A stretch of DNA of 64,000 nucleotides from Lineus longissimus (taxonomy: Eukaryota > Nemertea > Pilidiophora > Heteronemertea > Lineidae). The translations under genes were made by a program, and so were the position numbers. This document shows, piece after piece, positions 23,045 to 35,700 of the stretch (positions within the stretch are counted from its first letter, which is position 1; each line of letters starts with the position of its first letter). Under the pieces are notes generated by a model. The model was not told where the DNA came from. It saw nothing but the letters and a program-made list of their open reading frames with translations, and did no database searches. The stretch is taken from NCBI RefSeq assembly GCF_910592395.1, contig NC_088314.1:9736001-9800000 (forward strand). The letters are read 5' to 3'.

Positions 23045-23783
23045 AAGCAACATATTTTTGAGCTATTACGCACCGGAATAGACTTTAAAGCGTATTCACT
23101 AAGTGAAAACTTGCTTGTAAATAAATACCGGCGTATCACTGAAACCCTTTATCAGATAAACAGAAATTCACATCTGCGTAACTGCTGGTGTGATTCGTGA
23201 CCTGATGTTCTGGAGAGATAACAGGGACAGTTCCGTTGTAAATAGAAATGAACTGTTTAAGACTATCAAATATCTTTGTACTTCTTAATGTATATTCACA
23301 TTAAGTGTTAACCGGATAAGGGAACAGGTATACCGCTAGAAATTGTATATGCACGTTACACCGCTTTTATGTGCCGTTTGCGCGCACACTCTTTTATGTA
23401 AGCTTTAAAGGGACACTATAGGTAGCAGCTAGGCAGGCAAGATAAAGTTACACAAAGTCGCCAAGAGGGACCTCTCGCATCTCAAAGTACGTCAAAACTA
23501 TTCACTATTCATGTAGCGGTGAACCAAATATGACATTTTGCCCTTACTGAGCTTATAAGTCACCCAATAATGGCCAGTTTTACCCCTCTGCTCCTGCCTA
23601 GACCCACTTTAAGAGTGTACATAATCAAGAAGAATTAATTCATCTTTCCATCAATGTTTCAGGTGGAAATCGCTCTGGTTTGCCTGTTCAAAGACTTCCG
23701 AATGCCTCCCAGGCCATGTTTGCGAACATAATGTTGAAAACTGCGCAATTCCAAAAGACAACACGTGTTGCCTTTACGGATAG
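21649..23783 (+). CDS. cysteine-rich secreted prepropeptide, isoform with terminal exon 3b
   Basis: Same exons 1 and 2, joined to exon 3b at 23663-23783 (acceptor TCCATCAATGTTTCAG). The phase is again correct, giving 73 residues. The predicted mature part after KKR is 40 residues starting GWKSLW, with six cysteines spaced C-X5-C-X5-C-X6-C-X7-CC and a C-terminal LYG that could be amidated. A dense cysteine frame, dibasic processing and very small size are typical of secreted defence or signalling peptides. AATAAA occurs at about 23893. Either terminal exon may be the main one, or exon 3a may be partly spliced to 3b; RNA would decide. Confidence 0.6.
22176..22400. repeat. 61-bp tandem repeat in intron 1 of the peptide gene
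   Basis: About four diverged units of about 61 bp, each with TTCCGCCGGCTGGAGT and a TGCCATGGGYCATC box. The repeat is open in three frames on the plus strand and one on the minus, which explains the overlapping ORFs here. GC-rich against an AT-rich intron. Confidence 0.8.
23408..23618. mobile_element. MITE with TTAAAGGG ends, copy 1
   Basis: About 210 bp between exon 3a and exon 3b of the peptide gene. Imperfect inverted ends (TTTAAAGGGACACTATAGG against GCTCCTGCCTAGACCCACTT). A second copy lies at 48406-48895, interrupted by a SINE. Confidence 0.7.
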
Positions 23784-24655
23784 GACGCCCTGGCACAACG
23801 ATACCATATGAAAAGTATCGGAGTCACATAAAGTTCGCATTCTTCGAAATGTTTGATTAAATTGGTTATCATTGTGTATGTTGATACCTTACAATAAATA
23901 GACGTCTGGAAAATTCTTCTATTTATTTCTTCACTGCGGTACAAAGCAAATTTTATGTTATTCCGTGTCGTTGTAGTGCAAATTATACATGTATATTTCC
24001 GAGTAAACAGTTTTAAACAGAACTTTCCCAAAATGTTTGAACGAATTTATCAACATTCATAGGGAGCAACCATCACTACTATTCATAGCCTTTGGTGGCC
24101 CACAAATGTAGTAGTTCTTGATACTGGTATCCCTGGAGCTTAAAGTGCATGTAAACGGCACAATATCATGTTTCGACTCATATCATTTTGTGGTCGAGTC
24201 TGCTTGGGAATATGTAAAACTAGTTTCATGGATTTCTAAGCACCCATCGGTGGGAATCTCCTGTTGTATAGGGACGTTATATGAATATTGCCGGCCACGG
24301 AGAGAAACATGCCGAATGTCGGCTTATTATATGGTCTACTTCGAGATGAAGAGCTCCCCAGCAACTTAAATAACTAAAGCCTCGTTGGTCTATCGAATTA
24401 CCGGAAACTCACAAAAGATAACTTTTCACTCAAAATAATGTCTTTAACAAAAGAAACATCACGGTGTTATCTATAAAACAGTAGTTATTCTTGTACAAAT
24501 AAAAACATAATGATTCAATGAAATACATGTAGCTATCCCCCGTAGAGACTTTTTAAATTGCATTGTATATCAAAACTGTTTCATTATAAAATATTTTTGG
24601 CTGACATCGACAGTCAAACGTCTTCCACACAATGTAAGCTGATACAGTATAGTAT
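23784..24655. other. 3' region of the peptide gene and spacer
   Basis: Holds an AATAAA at about 23893. No coding exon recognised. Confidence 0.45.
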
Positions 24656-25104
24656 ATACGGGATGTCCCCTTGTACACCGGTAGCCTATCCTCTCTGATA
24701 ATGAAAGTCGGCTCTGGTCCCTTTATTGTGACTTGTCATGCACAATATGCAAAGCGCCGCTCCCCATACCGCCCTGAAACATTGGGTGATATGAATAAAG
24801 ACTAGCAAATGCTTTTATCTAAAACTCCATGTACATTTACACTAGGTCTTTCTGTACACAATTGAAGTAAAAGCATTTGCTAGTCTTTATTCATATCACC
24901 CATTGACTAACAAAACATTAGAAATACCCGCTGGTGAGGCTTACAGATCTTCAGCCAATGACTGTGACGACCTGTGCATACAAAAACATTAACACGGAGT
25001 TCATGGAGTATAAATAGCCAGTTATAATACATGCAATATATGGCACCCCAAGAGGCCTCTTCAAAATGTCACCCGATACCGGTATTCACGAGGACGACCT
25101 GTAT
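24656..25104 (+). mobile_element. MITE family M, copy 1 with nested hairpin element
   Basis: Ends ATACGGGATGTCC / ACACCGGTA and TACCGGTATTCACGAGGACG. Interior boxes are shared with 45020-45405, 57028-57407 and 61573-61848 (GCAAAGCGCCGCT, TACCCGCTGG, GGCACCCCAAGAGG). Interrupted by the 118-bp element at 24784-24901. Confidence 0.85.
24784..24901. mobile_element. 118-bp hairpin MITE nested in MITE M
   Basis: Near-perfect 35-bp inverted ends (GGGTGATATGAATAAAGACT and onward). The 3-bp duplication ATT lies at 24781-24783 and 24902-24904. The intact MITE M copy near 57225 shows the uninterrupted sequence CATTGACTAAC (reverse strand). Confidence 0.9.
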
Positions 25105-25912
25105 TACACCCCAACGCGTACACCGCTCTTAACAATAAAAATACACGAATTATGCGTGTGTTCTGACATTCTTCTAAGCCGAAGCTGGTTGTACGTGGAG
25201 GAGTACAATGAATTGTCTCAACCGGATACAGAACAGAATTATACGCGTTATACACGTGTTCACTGCGCATGAGGTAAAACTATGAATCGCCAATGTTGTA
25301 CCTTTTTTAAATTCCGTTTCTTGTGTTTTGTTTTGTTTTTTCGGTATGGTACTGTATGCATGATAACTTTATTTGCTATTTTCAAATCTTTTCCTCTCAC
25401 AACCTTACCCTCTTCAAATTGATTAGTGGAAATAACTATTTCATAGACTATTCTGATTATCCTATAGCACCGACTGTGAAATGTGTTGTTTTAACAATTT
25501 CAAATTAATTTTAATGGTAGTTATTTACTCCTTTTTTGACCAAAAACAGCTATTTACTGGTTATATTCAATACTATTTCACTAATTTCACAGTGTGCAAA
25601 ATGAACTTCCAGAATTCACTCTGGTTATTTTTACTAATAAACTTTTCGAGTGTAATAATCATTTTTGTTTATGATCGATTTAGATGCCCAAGTACTTTGC
25701 ATTTACAAGCTACAAGCCCTGTCGGTTCATCCGCCTCACCAAGCTGCAGCTGTGGAAGTCCTATTGCCCAGCCCATGGTTGAACTACCACCTCGCACATT
25801 TTGATATGCGGCGGCCTGGTACTCAATTTGGCGAAAATCGTCAATCGTAAAACCGATCTCCTTTTTCTAATTGATATTCCTACGAATAAAAATACTCTTA
25901 TTTTCGATTTCG
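25105..25912. other. 3' flank of CPED1-like gene
   Basis: AT-rich, presumed 3' UTR and downstream region of the minus-strand gene. A minus-strand AATAAA (TTTATT on plus) occurs at about 25369. ORFs here have no coding signature. Confidence 0.4.
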
Positions 25913-26203
25913 TCACCTATTCTCTGAACATATACTATTGATCAACATCTCTGAACAGAGTTTGTTTATTTCTCCTTCAACGTGATATCTCCCGGTTGTC
26001 GTACCAACACGCATGCCCTCTGGAATGAGGAACCCTTCATCAGTCAGCTCTCGAATCTTATGGAAGTGGCAAGCACATTTTCCTTGCATGAAGTCCTTGA
26101 ACCTTGACATGGTAATCGGAAAAGTGTCTATCACATCATAGTTATGGCTGGATGCAGTCTGGACTAGAGCAGTATTCACCCTATTTAGCACCGTAAACTC
26201 ACT
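25913..26203 (-). CDS. CPED1: CPED1-like terminal exon g
   Basis: 291 nt including TGA. The acceptor is TTACGTTTCAG. It encodes 96 residues with YDVIDTFPITMSRFKDFMQG, KCACHFHK and TGRYHVEGEINKLCSEMLI. The histidine in YHVEGEIN is the likely catalytic histidine position of the family. The protein ends ICSENR, close to the vertebrate C terminus, so this is the natural 3' end of the coding region. Confidence 0.95.
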   Translation of the reverse strand, partial: SEFTVLNRVNTALVQTASSHNYDVIDTFPITMSRFKDFMQGKCACHFHKIRELTDEGFLIPEGMRVGTTTGRYHVEGEINKLCSEMLINSICSENR

Positions 26204-29200
26204 CTGAAACGTAAAAACGAGCATCGAGGTCAAGGTGATCTAAGTTGTGAATGGCCAAGTCAAAACCATATTGTAGATGAAGCTTTCCTTGAGAGACACC
26301 TGAGTAGTTTCAACGACCAAACAAGTAGGTGATCTCATGCTTTAAGTAACAATTCAGATAACATTTCAGACTCAAGCAAGTGATAGGCATAACAGTTCAT
26401 CTCCAAACTACTACAATCAGCTAATTCAAATAAGGATTCTGTTCTCATGACTGGATCTCTCTAAAGGGACAACTTGGGTGTGGGATTTAGGTGGCCAGGG
26501 CCGGTATATTCATCAGTTCCGGCCAAATGAAGTACGTGTGTCCCCGTCGTACGATTCGCACTAGCGGTATCGATCATACGCGAAATCAGTATGCAGGACG
26601 AAACCATCGAAATACTATCCCTGGTTGAACATCTTACTATAGGTGAGAACATCCGCAGAAGGACGTACGGTCATGGATTGAAGGAACAGAAAATATCATT
26701 TTCGCCCAAGCTGGCCACATCTCTAGCCCGCAACATAATGTGAACCCATGCAACCCAAATAAATCTACGGAAATTGACGCTTTTCGACCGGCGTATAGCC
26801 GTCGATCAATACATGTATACATCTTTTTTGTATCAGCTATGCCCTCGCATGCTTTAGCAGGCGTCCTTTCATCGCCTTGTTCCTCCTGCGTGGGCCTTGA
26901 CCTGCTTACCAGTAACAAGCTTCTCATACCATCGACTGGCTGGTGAAACCCTGCCCCGAATGATTTGATCATGACACGGACACCAGACAGTCCCAACTTG
27001 TCTAATGTCGCGGCCAAGGACTTGATGTGATTGCTGGTCAACCACTGGACACCACCGACCACCAGCACTGTATTGGAATTGTTTTGAAGGGGCTCGGATC
27101 TGAAGGAAAAAAAAAACGACATATATACATGCAAACATATGTTTCTGTACACAAAAATATGCTAATAAGTTTAAGAAGTCTGTTTAATGAGTTCTGGAGA
27201 GAATTCCGATTTTAATTGCACCAACACATCATTGTGTTATCATGCTTATGCTACTTAGACATGATTAAGGCTGAGTATACTTTATTTCAGTCGATCAGCT
27301 GCTGTTTATGGCATGACTGCAGGGCTTTTCCCGTGGCGCGTCGACAGTAGCCAAGTTCTAACAGTCATGGCATTTCAGTTTGATCTTAAAGCGATCATAG
27401 TTTGGTGAATCTACATACAGCGACATCGACAATGTTCTGTAGACTTACTTAGCTATAAGTTGTTCGAGAGCTTCTTCAAAGTTCGGTCTCTTTTCATTGG
27501 CAAGCCAAAACTGGGGATAGTATGCAAATGTAAACCTAGTACGCCCTCTATTAACATTGTTGTAGATCTTTATGTCATGTGTTTTGTCCCATTCTGTCAG
27601 AGTTATGTTGAGCTGCTCGATCATGTAATGCATCATACCTCGGTTGGTGGAGTCGCCCAGGAACAGAATCTGATACAGAAAACCACAAATAGGTTAAATG
27701 AGATGAATAAAAAACCAAACTCAGCACCTCCGTATTGAGGCAAGGGTGTTATCGTAAATTTTGGAGGCCGATCCGTTTCATCTGATACTCTAAAGGCCTG
27801 AACTCACTGTCGCGTTCGCCTTGGAAAAAACGCTGTGATTTCACGCGACGGGAAAACGTTGCGACAGAGATTTCGTAACCTGTTCTCACTGAAGCTTATA
27901 ATCGCTGGCGGTGAAAGGGTGCAGACAAGGGTATAGACTTTCCATACCAAACAGCTGGCACAGACGTGTTGCAACAATGTCTGACTCGGATTCGGATTTT
28001 GCCGAAATCATGGTATCGTACCTGTATGCGAAAAGAAAACGAAAGCGCAGGCAATTTTTCTTCAGATACCTTCCTTCTTGTCAACATCTTTATATTCTGA
28101 CAAGGATGTGTCATAAATCGAAGGATGTTTTTTGATTTGAATTATCAATCTCTCTATCAGGTCTGAAGACATGGTGCCAATGGGTTTGGGAGACAATTCC
28201 TAACTGCACACATGTACCGGCACTGCAGTGACAAATGCCTATCACAATTTAAACCTCTGTCAACCTTACAATTTATATCACGAGACCCCACGATGATGTT
28301 ATAATTCGCGGCGATAATACGCTTCGGTTGCTAATTTTGCAACGTACTTTTGCCCGAGCGCGTGGAACGCCGCGTCAAAAACAAGGTATTTTGTCGCTTC
28401 GCCCAAGTGGGAACACATCTATGGAATTCAATGGATACCATTGTGGCGCTAATCGCGGCGTTTTAACGCAACGTCGAACGCCGCGTAAAAACGCGACAGT
28501 GAGTTCAGGCCTTGAGGCTTTGGAATGCCCGAAGTCGTGACCATCAACTATTGTAATGCACGCTTTAACATTCCGGAGACAGCTCCAATCGAACCTCTTT
28601 TTTTCAGAATATTGGTTGGTACGTCCATGGCATCGGGTAAAAAGTTGACGGGGAGAGAAGACGTGGAAACTCAATGTTGTAACATGTTGGAAATAAGTAA
28701 CATGTTTTTACATATTTTGCTTTCAAGAAATGACATGATCAACTGCATATTGTTTCTAAATGGATTACATAGATGGAGAACATGTGTGCTTCCGCATTCC
28801 TCATTGGCACCTTTCCGCTGTTGCAATTTTTATGTAGCTACATGTACATCTATTGTCCAGCAATAGATTGTTGAAAAATCGTATCTTACTGTTTTTCCAG
28901 CGAACTCCTCTCTAATTTCGTCGCGTGGTTTCGTTGGATGCCTGCAGGAGAAGGGCTGCCACAGTCCAACCGTCCAGTCACAGCTACTGGCATCATCACA
29001 ACGACCACACGGCACCAACCACCGCCCTGCAAGTAACGCACGACCCAAACAAATTAATCAGGCAATCATTAATCTTCCGTGACGCAAAATAACGTTCAAG
29101 CGAATGACAAAACGTGACAATCTATCTTACTGCAGCGTTTCCAAACAAATTAGGGGAAACACTCATTGCAGACGAACACACTAAAATAACATTACAGTTG

Positions 29201-29678
29201 GACCTTCCCCACTGAACCCAGCTTTATTACCTTGTTCGAACCCTGTCTTGCACACTGGAAGGCGCTGTATCACATTTTCTGCATCCGACCAGTCTTTGAG
29301 GTGAGTATCATTGTATAAGCCGCATTCGATGTTGGGGAGGTATTTCAAATCACAGTCCTAAAAAGACACGATAGAAAATATAGATATGTAGAAAAAAGAA
29401 AATATCAAATTATCAAATTTTTAGTTACAGGACCTGGTTGTTCGAAACTGGTTTTGTCACTAACGCTGGCGTTAATTTAATTTGGCGTTATTTCTGATCT
29501 AATGGACTTAACTTAATGAGATGACGCCAAGTTGAGCCAACGCCAGCGTACATTTAAGTGACGAAACGTGTTTTGAACAAGCGGGCCCAGTTCTTGTGCC
29601 TGTTCAACATAAGGTTTTCCTATCATCGATGCATGGTCAGTGGTTACCGTGTAAGTTTTTTCCTAGTATTTTCCTTCT

Positions 29679-29710
<32 letters not shown>

Positions 29711-32700
29711 CTCCTTCAAAGAAGTAACTCCAACCCTGAATACATTTTGGTGTCGGGAATACACAATTGCAAAAAAAGTGTGTCTCGGAAGGAAGGTATT
29801 GCGATCAGACGTACCCTGGCGATATTGATATTTGTCTGTAATAATATAGTTATTGTTTTTTAGACACCGATACTGCAACTCCTAATTTGTAGTGTCTGAG
29901 TATTGTATTAAGTATAATTCATAGATGGCACCACAGGGTGGTTATTCTTGCACAACTTCAAAATGTCCTTTTTCAGGTTCTTACCAGTGGGGGTATCAGA
30001 AAATCGTTATGTAATTGTAAACAACGTCTGGATATCTGGTATCCATCATGCTATGGATGTCATGATTAATGGATATCTAATTTAATGATTCACATAAAAC
30101 CCATTACAGGGTATGACCCCTATAATGTTGCATCTTTATATCATCCAACATGATACCTAGTATTGTCCAGATTCGAATTTCTAGAAACTGACAACCCAAT
30201 ACGATCCTACTTGTCTCGTTAACATCTCATGCTGAGTTAGTTTCTCAAGATCGATGGAATGTCCTGTCAGTGAGTCATATAAGATTCCAGTGGAGCGACA
30301 TTTTGGTAAGTTTAGTGGCCTTTGACGTTGCTTTTCTAATTGCATAAATTTCAGTATTTTGAAAAAAGCCCTCTTTTCTGCCCTCGGCTGTATCGAAATG
30401 ATCCAAATTCCGTTGAAACTGCACAAGAAGCAATTCGCACTAAACAGCAAAATGAGTTTCGCAATTACATAAATACACGTTTTGACTATGATTAGACCAA
30501 CCACAGTAGTTGGGCATGTTGTTAATGGTCCCGATTGAGGAGGACTCGCGAGGAGGATTCGTCTAAAAATAGATTCTAGGCGGGAAATTCAAAAGATAGT
30601 TCTCAAATGGATAAAAGAGGGCGCTTTAATCAGCGGAAAATTTGTTGAAAAATAGTTTTCATATGGATAAAAGAGGGCGCTTCAATCAGAGCAGCAGGAA
30701 AAACCAAATTTTGAAGTGCCAAAGGCCATACTACTACAGGTTTGCATCGGTACGATTCATCTCTTTTTAAATATTTGGGGTGACCTTTAGAAAGGCCTTT
30801 TTGGTCCTTAGAAGGACCTATTTTTTTCTTTCTTTGGAAGGGTAGCTCTTCACAGGAACTTTGGAAGATGGTATTTGTGAAGCAGATACCAGGTTGTCTC
30901 ATCGGCCGCTTCGAAGAATCAAATTCTGCATGTCTGTAGCAGGAACAAAGCATCGGGAGTAACCTCTAACAGGGTGATGTTGAAGCTGTCTCGTACCTGA
31001 CGTACTCGATCATGCTTCCATCCACTGTGCAGAAAAGTTCCTGGTAGAATTATTACCCCCATGCAGGTGTTCATTTCTGGTTGGTAGTTCTTGTGTACAA
31101 ACTTGGCCGACTCAATGACGATCTTGGGTAGATCGGTTAGACGGTTGCACTATGGATTGGATGGTCACGGTTCGAACCCCGGCGAAACTATTTTTTCGTG
31201 TTTTTTTTAAAAATTTCTTGTTATTAATCATTTATGTACGTTTATCAGGCGCGTATCCAAGCGGGTGCACCAGACGCACGGCTCCCAATTGATGTAAATT
31301 TTTTTTAAATTGACAACTGATGAAATTTTAGAACACACCTGTCCAGGAATTTTGATCAGAAATGCATAGCACGCTCCCTCTTCTTCCAGTTCCTAGATTC
31401 GCCGGCACTCTTATACCATTATGAATATTATCACGAAGAAAACCCCTTCACCCGAACTTTTCAAGCTGAAGTACACACTGATTCCAGAGAAAGGTTTGAC
31501 AAGTCGGCGCTAAATTCATTATTATATTAGTGATGAGCATTTAGTTTGTAACTACAGTGATGAGCAGGCGGACAGATTCAAATTACATATCATCCTTCTG
31601 GTCACCTAAATCCCACACCCAAATTGTCCCTTCAAATCACGTGCAAGGAGCTATATAAATACGATTGCCTTGTGCATGCACACTTCCCACTCTAAAAGAA
31701 TCGACTCGAATCTTAATATAAATTCGCCATTGCTGAAATCATTGGCGCCAAAGACTATTTCTTTTGACCTTGTTGACCTCGCTTCTAAAAACATTTTTGA
31801 GAAAGCCATTCAAACATTAAAATGAATTACGAACATTATCTATTATATCACCGAGTTATATAAATACGATATATCAAGAAAAATCTGTCGCAATATTGAA
31901 TTATACGATTAGTTGGAACTATTTGCACCCAATTACCCTTCCGCCAGCGTATCCTCGTCACAATCATGGCGCTTTTTCAACATGGCGACGACCTGAACAA
32001 CAAAACTCGCGTGCTATCATTAAAGCCTTGATGGCCTCGGCGGTTAGACGGTTGCACTATGGATTGGATGGTCACGGGTTCGAACCCCGGCGAAGCTATT
32101 TTTTCGTGTTTTTTTGAAAAATTTCGTGTTATTAATACGTTTACCAGGCGCAGATTCAAGCGGGTGCACCAGACGCACGGCTCCTAATTAATGTAAACTT
32201 TTTTAAATTGACCACTGATGAAATTTTGGAACACACCTGTCCAGGAATTTTGATAAGAAATGCAGAGCGGCTCCCTCTTCTTCCAGTTCCTAGATTCGCC
32301 GGCACTCTTATACCATTATGAATATTATCACGACAAGTCGGCGCTAAATTCATTATTAGTGATGAGCATTTAGTTTGTAACTACAGTGATGAGCAGGCGG
32401 ACAGATTCAAATTACATATCATCCTTCTGGTCACCTAAATCCCACACCCAAATTGTCCCTTCAAATCACGTGCAAGGAGCTATATAAATACGATTGCCTT
32501 GTCCATGCACACTTCCGACTCCAAAAGAATCGACTCGAATCTTAATTCAAATTCGCCATTGCTGAAATCATTGGCGCCAAAGACTATTTCTTTTGACCTT
32601 GTTGACCTCGCTTCTAAAAACATTTTTGAGAAAGCCATTCAAACATTAAAATGAATTACGAACATTATCTATTATATCACCGAGTTATATAAATACGATA

Positions 32701-35700
32701 TATCAAGAAAAATCTGTCGCAATATTGAATTATACGATTAGTTGGAACTATTTGCACCCAATTACCCTTCCGCCAGCGTATCCTCGTCACAATCATGACG
32801 CTTTTTCAACATGGCGGCGACCTGAACAACAAAACTCGCGTGCTATCATTAAAGCCTTGATGGCCTCGGCGGTTAGACGGTTGGACTATGGATTGGATGG
32901 TCACAAGTTCGAACCCCGGCGAATATATATTTTCGTGTTTATTTGAAAAATTTCTTGTTATTAATCATTTATGTACGTTTATCAGGCGCGTATCCAAGCG
33001 GGTGCACCAGATGCACGGCTCCTAATTGATGTAAACTTTTTAAATTGACCACTTTAAAATTTTGGAAAACAACTTTCCAGGAATTTCGATAAGAAATGCA
33101 GAGCACGCTCCCTCTTCTTCCAGTTCCTAGATTCGCCGGCACTCTTATACCATTATGAATATTATCACGAAGAAAACCCCTTCACCCGAACTTTTCAAGC
33201 TGAAGTACACATGTACACACGGATTCCAGGTGTTCGAGCACTCCAGAGAATGGTTTGACAAGTCGGCGCTAAATTCATTATTAGTGATGAGCATTTAGTT
33301 TGTAACTATAGTGATGAGCAGGCGGACAGATTCAAATTACATATCATCCTTCTGGTCACCTAAATCCCACACCCAAATTGTCCCTTCAAATCACGTGCAC
33401 GGAGCTATATAAATACGATTGCCTTGTGCATGCACACTTCCGACTCCAAAAAAAATCGACCGAATCTTAATTCAAATTCGCCATTGCTGAAATCATTGGC
33501 GCCAAAGACTATTTCTTTTGACCCTGTTGACCTCGATTCTAAAAATGTTTTTGAGAAAGCCATTCAAACATTAAGATCAACTACGAACATTATCTATTAT
33601 ATCACCGAGCTATATAAATACGATATATCAAGAAAAATCTGTCGCAATATTGAATCATACGATTAGTTGGAACTATTTGTACCCAATTACCCTTCCGCCA
33701 GCGTATCCTCGTCACAATCATGGCGCTTTTTCAACATGGCGACGACCTGAACAACAAAACTCGCGTGATATCATTAAAGCCTTGATGGCCTCGGCGGTTA
33801 GACGGTGCACTACGGATTGGATGGTCACAGGTTCGAACCCCGGCGAAACTATCTTTTCGTGTTTTTTAAAAAATTTCTTGTTATTAATCATTTATGTACG
33901 TTGATCAGGCGCAGATCCAAGCGGGTGCACCAGACGCACGGCTCCTAATTGATGTAAACTTTTTTAAATTGACCACTTATGAAATTTTGGAACTGCACCT
34001 TTCCAGTGATTTCGATAATAAATGCAGAGCACACACCCTCTTCTTCCAGTTCCTAGATTCGCCGGCACTCTTATACCATTATGAATATTATCACGAAGAA
34101 AACCCCTTCACCCGAACTTTTCAAGCTGAAGTACATACTGATTCCAGGTGTTCGAGCACTATAAAGAACGGTTTGACAAGTTGGCGATAAATTCATTGAG
34201 CATTTAGTTTGTAACTACAGTGATGAGCAGGCGGACAGATTCAAATTACATATCATCCTTCTGGTCACCTAAATCCCACACCCAAATTGTCCCTTCAAAT
34301 CACGTGCAAGGAGCTATATAAATACGATTGTCTTGTGCATGCACACTTCCGACTCCAAAAGAATCGACTCAAATCTTAATTCAAATTCGCCATTGCTGAA
34401 ATCATTGGCGCCAAAGACTATTTCTTTTGACCCTGTTGACCTCGATTCTAAAAACATTTTTGAGAAAGCCATTCAAATATTAAAATCAACTGCGAACATT
34501 ATCTATTATATCACCGAGCTATATAAGTACGATATATCAAGAAAAATCTGTCGCAATTTTGAATTATACGATTAGTTGGAACTATTTGTACCCAATTACC
34601 CTTCCGCCAGCGTATCCTCGTCACAATCATGGCGCTTTTTCAACATGGTGACGACCTGAACAACAAAAATCCCGTGCTATCATAAGAGCGTTGATGGCCT
34701 CGGCGCTTAGACGGTTGCACTATGGATTGGATGGTTGTTGACCTCGATTCTAAAAACTTTTTCAAAAAGGTCATTCAAATGTAAAATCAACTGCAGGCAT
34801 TATCTTTTTTATCACTGAAGTATATAAATACGAAATATTGGGAAAAACCTGTACAACTATCGAAATATAAGAGTACTTGGAACTATTTCGGCCAATCACT
34901 CTGCCACATGCGGGACCTAGTCCCAATTGCGGCGAGTTTTCAACAAGACGACGACTTGAATGGTATTAGAAGGATGTCATCTGGTCATGCATCACCTGGC
35001 TTGTTTGTAACAGGCAAATAAAATCCCCACGTGAACATGAACGCCTTGACTGGACATCATCGACAGTGGTTGCACACGTCTAGAAGAATTGGACCCGACC
35101 AAGTACTGGAAGCTCCAGGATGAAGACCACTACCCAAAACCAATCTTTGATCTACCCAAGAGCGTCATTGAGTCGGTCAAGTTTGTACACAAGAACTACG
35201 AAACAGAAATGAACACCTGAATTGGGATAATAATTCTACCAGCAAATCTTCTACACAATGGATGGAAGTATGATCGTGTACGTCAGGTGCGAAGAGACAG
35301 CTTCAACATCACCATGTTAGAGGTTACTCCCGATGCTTGGTTCCTGCTACAGACATGCAGAAGTTGATTCTTCGAAGTGGCCGATGAGACAACCTGGTAT
35401 CTGCTTTACAAAGACCATCTTCCAAGTTCCTGTGAAGAGCTTCCCTTCCAAAAAAAGGTCCTTCTAAGGACCAAAAAAGGCCTTTCTAAAGGCCACACCA
35501 AATATTTATAAAGAGATCAATCGTGCCGATGCAAGCTTGTAGTAGTATGGCCTGTTGTCACTTCAAAATCTGAATTTCCCGCTGCGTTGATTGAAGGGCC
35601 CTCTTTTATCTATTTGAAAACTATTTCTCAACAAATTTCCCGCTGATTAAAGCGCCCTCTTTTATCCAGTTGAGAGCCATTTTTTAATTTCCCGCCTAAA

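Noticed and set aside
27495-27510. GGCAAGCC, the core of the foldback ends, inside a CPED1 exon
   Set aside because: A single 8-mer in a conserved coding stretch; chance.
29663-29878. Polyglutamate ORF on the minus strand
   Set aside because: Produced by the CTT microsatellite.
30510-31134. Left arm coding-like stretch as an extra CPED1 exon
   Set aside because: Exons b and c join directly in phase and match vertebrate CPED1 across the junction; the arm has no good splice sites.
32026-32105. Intact tRNA gene
   Set aside because: The anticodon stem does not pair and the acceptor stem is weak; kept only as a tRNA-like unit.
31896-32117. ORF running through the tRNA-like block of the array
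   Set aside because: It contains the translated pol III boxes and varies between units; it cannot be a protein gene in that form.
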